The notes beneath the pieces were generated by a model. That model was given only the letters and a program-made list of their open reading frames with translations, was not told the origin of the DNA and did not search any database. Positions 1 to 7,508 of a stretch of 18,695 nt of DNA are shown piece after piece; positions within the stretch are counted from its first letter, which is position 1; each line of letters begins with the position of its first letter. A program made the translations under genes and the position numbers. The stretch is from Microbacteriaceae bacterium (GTDB lineage: Bacteria > Actinomycetota > Actinomycetes > Actinomycetales > Microbacteriaceae): positions 1-18,695 of the forward strand of contig CANGGA010000003.1 of the NCBI GenBank assembly GCA_947453285.1. The letters are read 5' to 3'.

Positions 1-820
1 GCAATTCGTGACTTGCGTCTGCGACAAATCTGCGCATCTGATCAAGTGTTTTGGTTCGCGAAGACATGGCGTCATCGATGCTGTCGAGCATTGTGTTTAG
101 AGAATTATTAAGTCGGCCAATTTCGGTCGTTTGGTCGTGTTCGATGAGTCGCTGACTGGTATCGCCGGCTGCAACCATGGCTGCGGTTCGCTCAACTTCG
201 CGAAGCGGGCGAAGCGCTGAAGTAATCGTGAGCCAGATGGCCACGCCGCTCAGCAAAAGCAAAAGCACTCCAAAGCCGGTGCCAATCGCGCCGTATTGGG
301 CGATCAAACCCAAATTCGCGGTCTCTGGAAGGGCCACAACTATTGAGCCACTCAAGTCGGTTAGCGGAATCGCCGCCATGCGCCAGGTGCCGAGCGTCTT
401 GTTGCTTGCTTTGCTGGTGACCTGAACCTCGAACGGGGCGCCGTTCGTGCTCAGCACACTGCCAAGCGAAAAGCCGGTCAGATTTGGCACGTCGTTCTTG
501 CCGCTTGCCGAAGACACCAGACCGATCAGCAGGTTGCCGGTGGTGTCTAGGTAGGCAATGTAATAGTCGCTCGGAAGCCTTGGCAGAGTCACCTGGTGCG
601 AAGCCAACCGCGCCTCGAGCAGGCTTGGATCTTCGTGCGCGAGTGTGGCAGCTGTGCTCGTGAGCAAGGTGTCTGTGTTCTGCTGAAGGTAGGTGCGCAG
701 AAGCGACATCGTGCCAAAGCTAGAGACCGCAAGAAGAATTCCGATTAGCGCAACCGACATGGTGGTCAGCTTTATGCGCAACGAAATTCGTTCGTTGAGA
801 GTCGCTAGCTTTTCTTTCAC
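1..820 (-). CDS. Sensor histidine kinase, N-terminal part (runs off left edge)
   Basis: Membrane sensor kinase that should phosphorylate the response regulator encoded 9 bp upstream. The frame is open from a GTG at 820 to the edge (273 codons). The GTG is the first possible start, because the regulator's stop codon lies in the same frame just before it. Visible order: short cytosolic N-terminus, TM1 about residues 20-40, an extracytoplasmic sensor region about 41-178, TM2 about 179-200, a HAMP domain about 200-252 (with LRPLREVERTA), and the start of HisKA with H-box RRFVADASHEL, whose phospho-acceptor is His271, four codons from the edge. The rest of the dimerisation helix and the ATPase domain lie outside the window. 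The sensor region resembles nothing I recognise by eye, so the stimulus is unknown. It is co-directional and probably co-transcribed with the regulator. A PhoR-like partner is the likely assignment, given the PhoP-like regulator. Confidence 0.93.
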   Translation of the reverse strand, partial: MKEKLATLNERISLRIKLTTMSVALIGILLAVSSFGTMSLLRTYLQQNTDTLLTSTAATLAHEDPSLLEARLASHQVTLPRLPSDYYIAYLDTTGNLLIGLVSSASGKNDVPNLTGFSLGSVLSTNGAPFEVQVTSKASNKTLGTWRMAAIPLTDLSGSIVVALPETANLGLIAQYGAIGTGFGVLLLLLSGVAIWLTITSALRPLREVERTAAMVAAGDTSQRLIEHDQTTEIGRLNNSLNTMLDSIDDAMSSRTKTLDQMRRFVADASHEL

Positions 821-829
821 AACTGAAAC

Positions 830-1528
830 TTACTTCTTGGCGGCAGGTGCTACATACATGTAGCCAACGCCACGCTTGGTGCGAATGATTGGTTCGCTGG
901 TTAGCGGGTCGAGTTTCTTGCGGAGGTATGAAACATAAGACTCAACGATTCCCATTTCGCCGTTGAAGTCGTAGTGCCATACGTGATCAATGATCTGCTC
1001 TTTTGAAAGAACGCGATTTGGGTTCGACATCAAAAAGCGCAAGAGCTTGTATTCGGTTGGGCTGAATTCGACAACGTGGCCGTTTACGAAAACGTCGTGG
1101 GCATCCTCGTCGATTTTGATTTCGCCGACCTCGATGACCGAAGATTCGGTTTCTTTTGATTTGGTGCGGCGCAAGATTGCGTGAATTCGAGCAACGACTT
1201 CGTCGAGGCCAAATGGTTTGGTTACGTAGTCATCGCCACCGACGGTGAGCCCGGTTACTCGGTCGGCTTCTTCGTCGCGTGCCGACAGAAAAAGCACAGG
1301 CACCTCGATGCCCTTTGCGCGAATCGCCTTGGTGACGCTGAAGCCATTCATGTCTGGCAACATCACGTCGAGAAGAATTATGTCGGGGGTAGATTTTTCG
1401 GCGGCTAAAACCGCGTCGTTGCCATTGCTGACTGCGGCAACGCTGAAGCCAGCGAAACGAAGCTGGCGGCTGAGTAGATCACGGATGCTTGGCTCGTCAT
1501 CGACGACCAATACCTTTATGTTTTCCAT
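830..1528 (-). CDS. OmpR/PhoP-family response regulator
   Basis: Two-component response regulator, 232 aa, the normal length for the OmpR family. The receiver domain covers about residues 4-120, with acidic pocket D10/D11, phospho-acceptor D54 (LLDVMLPDMNG), S82 and the conserved K104 (VTKPF). A winged-helix DNA-binding domain follows at about 135-228, with SPTEYKLLRFL, VLSKEQIIDHVW and the RGVGYMY wing. By memory the sequence is close to mycobacterial PhoP (GGDDYVTKPF, VESYVSYLRKK, DHVWHYDF), so a PhoP-like role is plausible but the regulon cannot be told. It is the first gene of a regulator-kinase operon, with the kinase GTG 9 bp downstream. Upstream lies a 9-bp inverted repeat containing TCACAG (separate entry) that could serve autoregulation. 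The Shine-Dalgarno before its ATG is weak. A hexamer GACACT sits 6 nt before the ATG, an imperfect match to the leaderless arrangement seen elsewhere in the window. Confidence 0.96.
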   Translation of the reverse strand: MENIKVLVVDDEPSIRDLLSRQLRFAGFSVAAVSNGNDAVLAAEKSTPDIILLDVMLPDMNGFSVTKAIRAKGIEVPVLFLSARDEEADRVTGLTVGGDDYVTKPFGLDEVVARIHAILRRTKSKETESSVIEVGEIKIDEDAHDVFVNGHVVEFSPTEYKLLRFLMSNPNRVLSKEQIIDHVWHYDFNGEMGIVESYVSYLRKKLDPLTSEPIIRTKRGVGYMYVAPAAKK

Positions 1529-1550
1529 GCTCTAAGTGTCAGCAGATTGG

Positions 1551-1599
1551 CTGTGAGAAGTCTGGGAACAAACTGCGTGTCAGTTGAGTTTTCTCACAG
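1551..1599. promoter_or_regulatory. Inverted repeat upstream of the response regulator, candidate autoregulatory operator
   Basis: CTGTGAGAA at 1551-1559 and its exact complement TTCTCACAG at 1591-1599 are 40 bp centre to centre, close to four helical turns. The right arm overlaps the last codon and stop of the XPB gene. The embedded TCACAG resembles the half-site that, as I recall, mycobacterial PhoP recognises as direct repeats. Here the arms are inverted and widely spaced. A terminator is unlikely, since the loop is 31 nt and no U tract follows. Confidence 0.35.
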
Positions 1600-3228
1600 G
1601 TCGAAAGCGTCGAGAATTTCGTAGCTGTAGCCCTGCTCGGCCAGAAATCGTTGACGGTTCTGGGCGAAGTCTTGGTCGACGGTATCGCGCGAAATCAAGG
1701 TGTAGAAGCTGGCAGTGCGGCCATCGGCCTTTGGGCGAAGCAGGCGGCCGAGGCGCTGGGCCTCTTCTTGGCGGCTTCCGTATGAGCCCGAGATCTGAAT
1801 GGCGACCGAGGCCTCAGGCAGGTCAACCGAGAAGTTAGCGACCTTCGAAACCACCAGGGTGGTCAACTGCCCGGTTCTGAAGAGCTCGAATAGTCGCTCT
1901 CGTTCATCGACCGGAGTCTCGCCGGTAATCATCGGCACATCGAGCGCCTCGGCGATGGTGTGAATTTGGTCTAGGTATTGCCCGATGACCAAGGTCGGTT
2001 CGCCTTCGTGCTTCTTGAGCAATTTCTTGATGACGTCGATCTTTACCGGGGAGGTCGCAGCAATTCGGTAGCGATCTTCTTGGTTTGCCATCGCATAGTT
2101 GAGTCGTTCTTCTTCGGGCAGGTCGATGCGAATTTCGAAGCAGGCCGCCGGAGCTATATAACCCTGGGCTTCGATTTCTTTCCAAGGTGCATCGAAGCGC
2201 TTTGGCCCGATTAGCGAAAAGACATCGCCCTCTTTGCCATCTTCACGCACGAGGGTCGCGGTCAAGCCTAGACGACGACGAGCTTGCAGATCTGCTGTCA
2301 TCTTGAAAATCGGCGCAGGCAGCAAATGCACTTCGTCATACACGATTAGTCCCCAGTCTTTTGCGTTTAGCAACGATAGGTGAGCGTATTCGCTCTTTCG
2401 TTTGGTAGTAAGAATTTGGTATGTCGCGATGGTCACCGGTTTGACCTCTTTGATTGAACCGCTGTATTCACCGATTTCATCTTCGGTCAGAGTGGTGCGC
2501 TTCAAGAGTTCTGCTTTCCACTGACGTGCGCTAACGGTGTTAGTTACCAAGATCAGCGTGTTGGTCTTCGCAACCGACATGGCGGCAGCGCCAACGATGG
2601 TCTTACCGGCTCCACAAGGAAGCACGACGACACCAGAGCCACCCTGCCAAAACTTGTCGACGGCATGAGACTGATAATCACGGATGTGCCACGTGCCATC
2701 GGTAAGTGCGATTTCGTGAGGTGTGCCCGGGGTGTAGCCGGCGAGGTCTTCGGCAGGCCATCCGAGTTTTAGCAGTTCTTGTTTAACCTGACCTCGGGCC
2801 CATGGCTGAATCTTGAATGCGTTTTGGCTGATTCGACCGTCGAGCAATTCGGCAATCTTGCGGTGCTTTGTGGCCTCGCTGAGAATGGCAGGCTCTTGCG
2901 AAACCAGCTCGAGTTCACCGGCGGCATCGCGCTGAATCACAAGCCGGCCATAGCGGCGCATGGTCTCGGTGATGTCTGTGCGAACCGAACTCGGCACGGC
3001 GAACTTGGCATATTTGTCGAGAACATCGAGCACGAAATCGCTGTCGTGCCCGGCCGCACGGGCGTTCCAGAGGCCAAGGCGGGTGATTCGGTAGGTGTGA
3101 ATGTGCTCTGGTGCACGCTCGAGCTCGGCGAAAATTGCAAGCTCGTGGCGGGCGTCACTGGCCTGAGGGTGGTCGACCTCGAGCAGAGCAGTCTTGTCGC
3201 TCTGAACGATTAGTGGTCCGACGGTCAT
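1594..3228 (-). CDS. xpb: XPB/ERCC3-type DNA repair helicase (SF2)
   Basis: ATP-dependent 3'-5' DNA helicase of the XPB family, 544 aa, acting on nucleoid DNA, probably in repair. Motifs in order: an N-terminal damage-recognition-like region (1-180); Q-like RDYQSHAV at 183-190; Walker A LPCGAGKT at 203-210; motif Ib-like TNTVSARQW at 229-237; DEVH box at 298-301; TAT at 323-325; the XPB-specific RED motif at 328-330; and the second RecA domain with motif VI QEEAQRLGRLLRPK at 487-500. All catalytic residues appear intact. It lies 9 bp downstream of the Helicase_C_3/WYL-like gene. The same pair occurs side by side in Mycobacterium tuberculosis (Rv0861c/Rv0862c, from memory), which supports a functional partnership. 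It may also have its own leaderless promoter, since TAGGCT overlaps the upstream stop codon. Its stop lies inside the dyad preceding the response regulator. Confidence 0.96.
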   Translation of the reverse strand: MTVGPLIVQSDKTALLEVDHPQASDARHELAIFAELERAPEHIHTYRITRLGLWNARAAGHDSDFVLDVLDKYAKFAVPSSVRTDITETMRRYGRLVIQRDAAGELELVSQEPAILSEATKHRKIAELLDGRISQNAFKIQPWARGQVKQELLKLGWPAEDLAGYTPGTPHEIALTDGTWHIRDYQSHAVDKFWQGGSGVVVLPCGAGKTIVGAAAMSVAKTNTLILVTNTVSARQWKAELLKRTTLTEDEIGEYSGSIKEVKPVTIATYQILTTKRKSEYAHLSLLNAKDWGLIVYDEVHLLPAPIFKMTADLQARRRLGLTATLVREDGKEGDVFSLIGPKRFDAPWKEIEAQGYIAPAACFEIRIDLPEEERLNYAMANQEDRYRIAATSPVKIDVIKKLLKKHEGEPTLVIGQYLDQIHTIAEALDVPMITGETPVDERERLFELFRTGQLTTLVVSKVANFSVDLPEASVAIQISGSYGSRQEEAQRLGRLLRPKADGRTASFYTLISRDTVDQDFAQNRQRFLAEQGYSYEILDAFDL

Positions 3229-3240
3229 CCTTATAGCCTA
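3229..3240 (-). promoter_or_regulatory. Candidate leaderless promoter (-10) of the XPB gene
   Basis: On the minus strand TAGGCT (3240-3235), then ATAAGG, then the ATG at 3228. The hexamer fits TAnnnT and lies exactly 6 nt before the start, so transcription would begin at or near the A of ATG. AAGG abuts the ATG and is too close to act as a Shine-Dalgarno. The layout is almost identical to that at 5256. The hexamer overlaps the TAG stop of the preceding gene. Confidence 0.5.
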
Positions 3241-4998
3241 TTGAATCGCGATGCTAACTACCGAGCTCAACGGAAGGGTGCGCTCGATGTCGGCCTTTCG
3301 ATCTTTTGCGCGCAGGCGGCCGTTGGCGACTCCAACCGGTTCGACCAGATATTCGACTTGATCGCCGGCTGCGGTTTTGAGCGTAATCAAAATCTTGGCC
3401 TTGTTCTTGATTGCCAACTGAATTTGCCTTAGCAAGTCATTGTCGTCTGGGTCGCTCGTGCCCTTTGTGTCGTTGGCTCGCATTCTTTCGATATCTTCGA
3501 GAACGCTCTTCTTCTGCTCTGAGCCCGCGCTTCTGGCGGTGAGCTTCTGAGGAGACAAGACGGTGCCCTTTTCGTCGATGCGCACGGCAACAAAGTTCGC
3601 TTCGCGCAATGCAAAATAAACCAACTCGGCTTCGAAGCGAGAGTGCAGGTTTCCGCTCTCATCGAAGTGCAGGGCAAAGGGTTTTAGTCGCGAGTCGTTG
3701 TGAATCTCGGCAAGCAAAATCGAATCGTTCGATTCGATTTGCGAATGCGCACCCGACTTGGTTGGCTTCACTCGCAATCTTGCGAAACGTGTCTCGGCCT
3801 CGCGCAGCAAGTAGTCGACCGGTTGAGGCAGTGCCTTGGCAGAGAGCCGCTCTAGCAACTCGCGAATTTCACCGATTGCCATTCCGGTTTCGAGTCCGTG
3901 GCTAACCGATAACGCCGAGAGGCGGTAGCTGCTTGCCATTCCGATTTTCTCGGTGTCAACGAACCTGCGAAGGCGAATCTCAAGGTCGGTTGGCAGCGGG
4001 CTTGGTGCAATTAGTGTCAGGTCGGCCTGAACGATGATGCGTTCATCGGGCTTCGGCAATCCTGCAACGGCAAGCTTGCTTGCCTTCTCTGGCCTGCCGC
4101 CTGCCATTGCCGGCAGCCAACTTGTTGCCCGGCCGCGGGTTACCAAACCGATAGTGGCCGCTAGCTCGGCGACCTTGTTGATTCTGGCGCCAACCGCGGC
4201 ATCGGCAAACGGAAAGAGCTGTTCGAGTTGGTAAGCAAAGTCACCGCCGGCGCTTAGCGAAAGCAGTTCGTCGGCAGAGTCTTCGCCGAGCAGGGTTAGC
4301 CAGGTGGCCGCAAGATGTTGCCAGCGCTGAGCGTCTGTCCAGGTGATCCAACGCTCGGTTACCGGGCCGAGTTGCCAGCGCCCGTTTTCGACAACTGCCA
4401 AATCTGCAAGCTGCGCCAACTCGAAGGCCTGCTTCGCATATTCGTTTGGCTTGCTCAAATGATTGGCAAGGCGCTTCACGTCTGGCAAGCCAACCGAACG
4501 CTTGCCAACTTCGCGAATATAGCGTTGCTCGAGTTCGAAGACGAGTTCGGTGAGTGCTTGGATGATGTCGAAAATAGCCAAGCTGGCGTCGCGGTCGATG
4601 TCTTCTATTGGCAATTCGGTTGGGTCGACGCCGTTGATCAAGAATTTGCCGGTAGTCATGCGCACTCGTGCGTGTTTGCTTGCAAAGCCTTTTGCTGCTT
4701 CAAGCAGGCAATCAAAAAGCACGAAACCGTTTTCGGTTTCTTCGACAAGCATCAGATCGACGAGCGATTTAGGGGCGGTCTTAACCGGCCCATTGGTGAG
4801 TGATTGAATTTCAAAAATCTGTTTGGCCGAAAGTGAGGCGATTGCCGAATCGACCGATTTGCCGGTTGATAGAACGTCTGCGAAATCGAAGAAGTCTCTG
4901 AGGTGCGCCGTGTTCACCATGCGCAAGGTGATTAGTTTTTCAAGCGAGGCGTTATCGAGTTTGCGCAGTGCAGCGGCAATTCGAAGTTGGTCACTCAC
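3238..4998 (-). CDS. Helicase-associated protein (Helicase_C_3 and WYL-like domains)
   Basis: 586-aa protein of the actinobacterial family annotated as helicase C-terminal or helicase-associated domain protein. The N-terminal half (1-310) is helical and carries repeated winged-helix-like stretches. The region about 321-470 fits Helicase_C_3: IIVQADLTLIAPSPLP, then LPQPVDYLLREAETRFARLRV, then a LLAEI...LALREA-like tail. The last 60 residues (525-586: KILITLKTAAGDQVEYLVEP ... LSSVVSIAIQ) look like a small WYL/SH3-type beta domain. There is no Walker A or DEAD box, so it is not itself a helicase. The GTG start at 4998 lies 15 bp after the stop of the small membrane gene and has no strong Shine-Dalgarno. 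XPB follows 9 bp downstream. Inference: it is a regulatory or DNA-binding partner of XPB. The exact role is unknown to me. Confidence 0.88.
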   Translation of the reverse strand: MSDQLRIAAALRKLDNASLEKLITLRMVNTAHLRDFFDFADVLSTGKSVDSAIASLSAKQIFEIQSLTNGPVKTAPKSLVDLMLVEETENGFVLFDCLLEAAKGFASKHARVRMTTGKFLINGVDPTELPIEDIDRDASLAIFDIIQALTELVFELEQRYIREVGKRSVGLPDVKRLANHLSKPNEYAKQAFELAQLADLAVVENGRWQLGPVTERWITWTDAQRWQHLAATWLTLLGEDSADELLSLSAGGDFAYQLEQLFPFADAAVGARINKVAELAATIGLVTRGRATSWLPAMAGGRPEKASKLAVAGLPKPDERIIVQADLTLIAPSPLPTDLEIRLRRFVDTEKIGMASSYRLSALSVSHGLETGMAIGEIRELLERLSAKALPQPVDYLLREAETRFARLRVKPTKSGAHSQIESNDSILLAEIHNDSRLKPFALHFDESGNLHSRFEAELVYFALREANFVAVRIDEKGTVLSPQKLTARSAGSEQKKSVLEDIERMRANDTKGTSDPDDNDLLRQIQLAIKNKAKILITLKTAAGDQVEYLVEPVGVANGRLRAKDRKADIERTLPLSSVVSIAIQ

Positions 4999-5013
4999 GG
5001 TGTGGTTGCTTGA

Positions 5014-5256
5014 TTATCCGCGTGGATTTTCGCGTGAGCGTCTGCGCAGGCTGACGATCAGCAAAGTGATGATGAGAACGAAGCCAAATGGCAATCCGAT
5101 AAGCGGAAGCTGGGCAAGCACGGCCCAAGGCTGACCGCCAACAAGGCGAGTTAGCAGGGCTGCCAACATGGTGAGCAGTGAAACACCAACTACTCCGGCA
5201 GCCATAAAAGCGAGCACCGACTCGAGTCGGTTCTGGTTGTTTTCTGATTTAGCCAT
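5014..5256 (-). CDS. Small two-helix membrane protein, unknown function
   Basis: 80-aa protein: a short hydrophilic N-terminus (MAKSENNQNRLES), TM1 about 16-38, a short loop with GGQPW, TM2 about 47-69, and a basic C-terminus (RRRSRENPRG). Small proteins of this shape recur in Microbacteriaceae, where some are labelled multidrug ABC transporter ATPase. That label has no support here, because no ATPase motif exists. It heads the minus-strand group leading into the Helicase_C_3 gene 15 bp downstream. The start is supported by a TAGGCT hexamer 6 nt before the ATG (leaderless). Function not recognised. Confidence 0.8.
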   Translation of the reverse strand: MAKSENNQNRLESVLAFMAAGVVGVSLLTMLAALLTRLVGGQPWAVLAQLPLIGLPFGFVLIITLLIVSLRRRSRENPRG

Positions 5257-5268
5257 CCTTAAAGCCTA
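5257..5268 (-). promoter_or_regulatory. Candidate leaderless promoter (-10) of the small membrane protein
   Basis: Minus strand: TAGGCT (5268-5263), TTAAGG, ATG at 5256. It has the same hexamer and almost the same spacer as the element before the XPB gene. No Shine-Dalgarno is present at a usable distance. Confidence 0.55.
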
Positions 5269-5308
5269 CCCGCGCAGATGAGCCCTAGTCGTGGGCGGCT
5301 TCGGCGGC

Positions 5309-5336
5309 TAAAATGGCTAAGTCTTATTGAAAGAGG
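5309..5336 (+). promoter_or_regulatory. -10 element and Shine-Dalgarno of the cold-shock gene
   Basis: TAAAAT at 5309-5314 is the best -10 candidate in the 85-bp divergent gap. No good -35 was found. GAAAGAGG at 5329-5336 lies 5 nt before the ATG at 5342. It fixes that start rather than the in-frame TTG at 5327, which lies within the Shine-Dalgarno region. Confidence 0.5.
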
Positions 5337-5341
5337 TTCAC

Positions 5342-5725
5342 ATGCCTACCGGCAAAGTTAAGTTTTACGACGAAGACAAGGGCTTCGGATTCATCGCATC
5401 TGACGAGGGTTCTGAGGTTTTCTTGCACGCGTCAGCCCTACCGGCCGGCACAACCTCTGTAAAGCCTGGCTCACGTGTTGAGTTCAGCATTGTCGATGGC
5501 AAGCGCGGCGCTCAGGCCATGTCGCTTCGCATCCTTGAGGCACCAGTCAGTCTGGTTCAGCGCTCTCGCAAGCCAGCAGACGAAATGTCGATCATTGTCG
5601 AAGACCTAATTCGCCTGCTCGATGGCATCGGCGGTGGCCTCAAGCGAGGCAAGCACCCAGAGCCAGCTCAGGGCAAGAAGATTGCAAGCTTGCTGCGCAA
5701 GATGGCAGACGAACTGGATGCCTAA
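5342..5725 (+). CDS. Cold-shock-domain protein with C-terminal extension
   Basis: 127-aa RNA/single-stranded-DNA-binding protein. The OB-fold cold-shock domain (1-66) has RNP1 KGFGFI (13-18) and RNP2 VFLHAS (26-31). A helical extension follows at about 70-127 (DEMSIIVEDLIRLLDGIG, KKIASLLRKMADELD). This two-part build is longer than the ~67-aa CspA type and matches the actinobacterial CspB form of about 130 aa. Role: RNA chaperone or nucleic-acid binder. Cold induction cannot be read from sequence. The downstream DUF3027 gene starts inside its last codons, so the two are translationally coupled. Confidence 0.95.
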   Translation: MPTGKVKFYDEDKGFGFIASDEGSEVFLHASALPAGTTSVKPGSRVEFSIVDGKRGAQAMSLRILEAPVSLVQRSRKPADEMSIIVEDLIRLLDGIGGGLKRGKHPEPAQGKKIASLLRKMADELDA

Positions 5726-6272
5726 GCTCAACGAACAACAACTACGCGAACGCGCCAAATTGGCCGCGGTTGAATCTGCACCAAAGCATGGCGTTGGCGA
5801 ATTTCTTCAGCAAATCGAAGAAGCCGAGAACGTCTTCACATTCTTGTTTGAAGCCAAGATGAAGGGCTACGTCGGCTGGACCTGGTCGGTCTCACTATTC
5901 GCAACCGAAGACGAGACCACTGTCAGCGAAGTAAACCTGATGCCTGGCGAAGAATCGCTGATTGCACCTAACTGGGTGCCATGGGCCGAACGCCTTGCAG
6001 ACTACAAAGCGCTTCAAGCCGAGCTCGAAGCTCAAGCTGCTGCCGAAGCCGCTGAGGCTGAAGAAAATGACGAAGACGAAACTGACGAAGACGACGAAGA
6101 AGAATCTTCTGATGAAGTTGTTGAAGAAGTCGAGAGCGAAGAAGCTGCCGACAAATCAGCGGCGACGCTCGCGCCAGAGAGCGTAGATGCCGAGAATGAT
6201 GCCGACGACGCAGGTGCTCGTGTACCAAGGTTTTTGCGCCGTCGCTTGGGTCGCCTGAAACACAAGAAATAG
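5718..6272 (+). CDS. DUF3027 family protein with acidic C-terminal tail
   Basis: 184-aa cytoplasmic protein. The core (about 20-95) carries the family signature GWTWSVSLFATED, VSEVNLMPGEESLIAP and NWVPWAERL. After it come an Ala/Glu helix (96-116), a very acidic stretch (117-143, mostly Asp/Glu), and a short basic end (RVPRFLRRRLGRLKHKK). Function is not established. The csp neighbour suggests a nucleic-acid-related role, which is inference. The ATG at 5718 overlaps the csp stop by 8 bp, indicating coupling. The last 38 codons and the stop overlap the convergent DUF2530 gene by 117 bp in exactly opposed codons, so this tail may be a recent extension into the neighbour. Confidence 0.9.
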   Translation: MPKLNEQQLRERAKLAAVESAPKHGVGEFLQQIEEAENVFTFLFEAKMKGYVGWTWSVSLFATEDETTVSEVNLMPGEESLIAPNWVPWAERLADYKALQAELEAQAAAEAAEAEENDEDETDEDDEEESSDEVVEEVESEEAADKSAATLAPESVDAENDADDAGARVPRFLRRRLGRLKHKK

Positions 6273-6380
6273 CAGCGCGACTACCCAAAGTACAAGACCA
6301 ACCATGATTGCCAACTTGGCATTCACCTTGATTGGTTCTGGGTCAGGCTTTCGCTCTGAGTCCTTCACATAGAAACGCAT
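6156..6380 (-). CDS. DUF2530 family small membrane protein
   Basis: 74-aa membrane protein: a hydrophilic N-terminus with DPEPIKVN, TM1 about 21-42 (IMVGLVLWVVALLFLVF), a short loop, TM2 about 53-68 (TSTCVVGIILGIYALW), and a basic end RERRR. Topology, length and the arginine-rich terminus fit the actinobacterial DUF2530 family. It lies 9 bp downstream of serC, is likely co-transcribed with it, and has no clear Shine-Dalgarno of its own. Its 3' half, including TM2, overlaps the DUF3027 tail on the other strand. Function unknown. Confidence 0.82.
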   Translation of the reverse strand: MRFYVKDSERKPDPEPIKVNAKLAIMVGLVLWVVALLFLVFQATQATAQKPWYTSTCVVGIILGIYALWRERRR

Positions 6381-6389
6381 AGTTTGAAA

Positions 6390-7508
6390 CTAGCCCAGTT
6401 GTGAAACTACAAAGTCAATTGCAGCGGTGAGTTTCTGAACGTCTGCCAATTCTGTTGCTGTGAAAGTAGCGACGCGCAACTGGTTGCGGCCCAGCTTTCT
6501 ATATGGCTCAGTGTCTACGATTCCGTTGGCGCGAAGCACCTTTGCAATCGCCGCTGCGTCGATGTCGTCGTTGAAGTCAATCGTTGCCACAACCTGCGAG
6601 CGGTGCTGGGGGTTCGAAACGAACGGGGTCGCAACGCTCGAGGCTTCGGCCCAGTCATAGATGTGCTGCGATGCGGCCTTAGTGCGGGCGTCTGCCCAGG
6701 CCAGTCCGCCGTTTGCGTTCATCCAGTCGATTTGATCAGCGAGCAAGAACAAAGTCGCAATCGCAGGGGTGTTCAAAGTCTGGTTCAAACGTGAGTTATC
6801 AATCGCAGTCTTGACGCTCAAGAATTCTGGAATGTAACGATCGCTTGCCGCGATGCGTTCTGCTCGCTCGATTGCAGCAGGCGACATGAGCGAGATCCAG
6901 AGGCCACCGTCAGATGCGAAGTTTTTCTGCGGCGCGAAGTAATAGACGTCTGTTTCATTCGCATCGAAGTCGATGCCTCCCGCAGCAGAGGTTGCATCGG
7001 TAAACATCAGCGCACCGCTGTCGATGCCGGCTAGGCGCTTGACCGGGGTGACCACACCGGTCGAGGTCTCGTTCTGCGCGTAGGCATAAGAGTCGACTCC
7101 GGCCTCTGCCTTGAGTTCTAAACGTGAACCCGGTTCTCCGTTAATCACGGTTGGCTTTTCGAGCCAAGGGTTAGTTAGTGCGGTTGCAAACTTTGCGCCG
7201 AACTCCCCGTGCACAAGGTTTTGCGCCTTCTTTTCGACTAGCGAAAATGCGGCGGCATCCCAGAATGCAGTCGAACCACCATTGCCAAGAACGATTTCGT
7301 ATCCAGCTGGATTGTGAAAGAGTTCGCTGAGTCCTTCTTGAACTCGCTTAACGAGATTCTTGACCGGAGCCTGACGGTGAGAGGTTCCCATGAGCTTGGC
7401 ACCTTCGGTGGCAAAGGCCGAAATCTGTGCAGGGCGGAGCCTTGATGGGCCACAGCCGAAACGACCGTCGGCAGGGATGAACTCAGCGGGAATTTTGATC
7501 TCAGACAT
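6390..7508 (-). CDS. serC: Phosphoserine aminotransferase (SerC)
   Basis: PLP-dependent class V aminotransferase, 372 aa. It converts 3-phosphohydroxypyruvate and glutamate to O-phosphoserine and 2-oxoglutarate (serine biosynthesis, also pyridoxal phosphate synthesis). Visible: the N-terminal FGCGPSRLRP typical of the actinobacterial form, GTSHRQAPVK (41-50), GNGGSTAFWDAA (75-86), NETSTGV (146-152), DATSAAGG (171-178), the PLP-binding lysine K195 in FAPQKNFASDGG, and the C-terminal RVATF. Length and start match the family. The ATG at 7508 is preceded by TAGAAT at leaderless distance. It diverges from ideR across a 46-bp gap and is followed by DUF2530. Confidence 0.97.
   Translation of the reverse strand: MSEIKIPAEFIPADGRFGCGPSRLRPAQISAFATEGAKLMGTSHRQAPVKNLVKRVQEGLSELFHNPAGYEIVLGNGGSTAFWDAAAFSLVEKKAQNLVHGEFGAKFATALTNPWLEKPTVINGEPGSRLELKAEAGVDSYAYAQNETSTGVVTPVKRLAGIDSGALMFTDATSAAGGIDFDANETDVYYFAPQKNFASDGGLWISLMSPAAIERAERIAASDRYIPEFLSVKTAIDNSRLNQTLNTPAIATLFLLADQIDWMNANGGLAWADARTKAASQHIYDWAEASSVATPFVSNPQHRSQVVATIDFNDDIDAAAIAKVLRANGIVDTEPYRKLGRNQLRVATFTATELADVQKLTAAIDFVVSQLG

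Noticed and set aside
2779..3213. 144-codon open frame on the plus strand
   Set aside because: It is antisense to the XPB gene, without a ribosome site, and lacks family motifs. It is a shadow of biased codon use.
4315..4803. 162-codon open frame on the plus strand
   Set aside because: Antisense to the Helicase_C_3 gene. Its Cys/Phe-rich translation has no recognisable domain.
5327..5341. TTG at 5327 as start of the cold-shock protein
   Set aside because: It overlaps the Shine-Dalgarno GAAAGAGG that serves the ATG at 5342, and the added residues are not part of the cold-shock domain.
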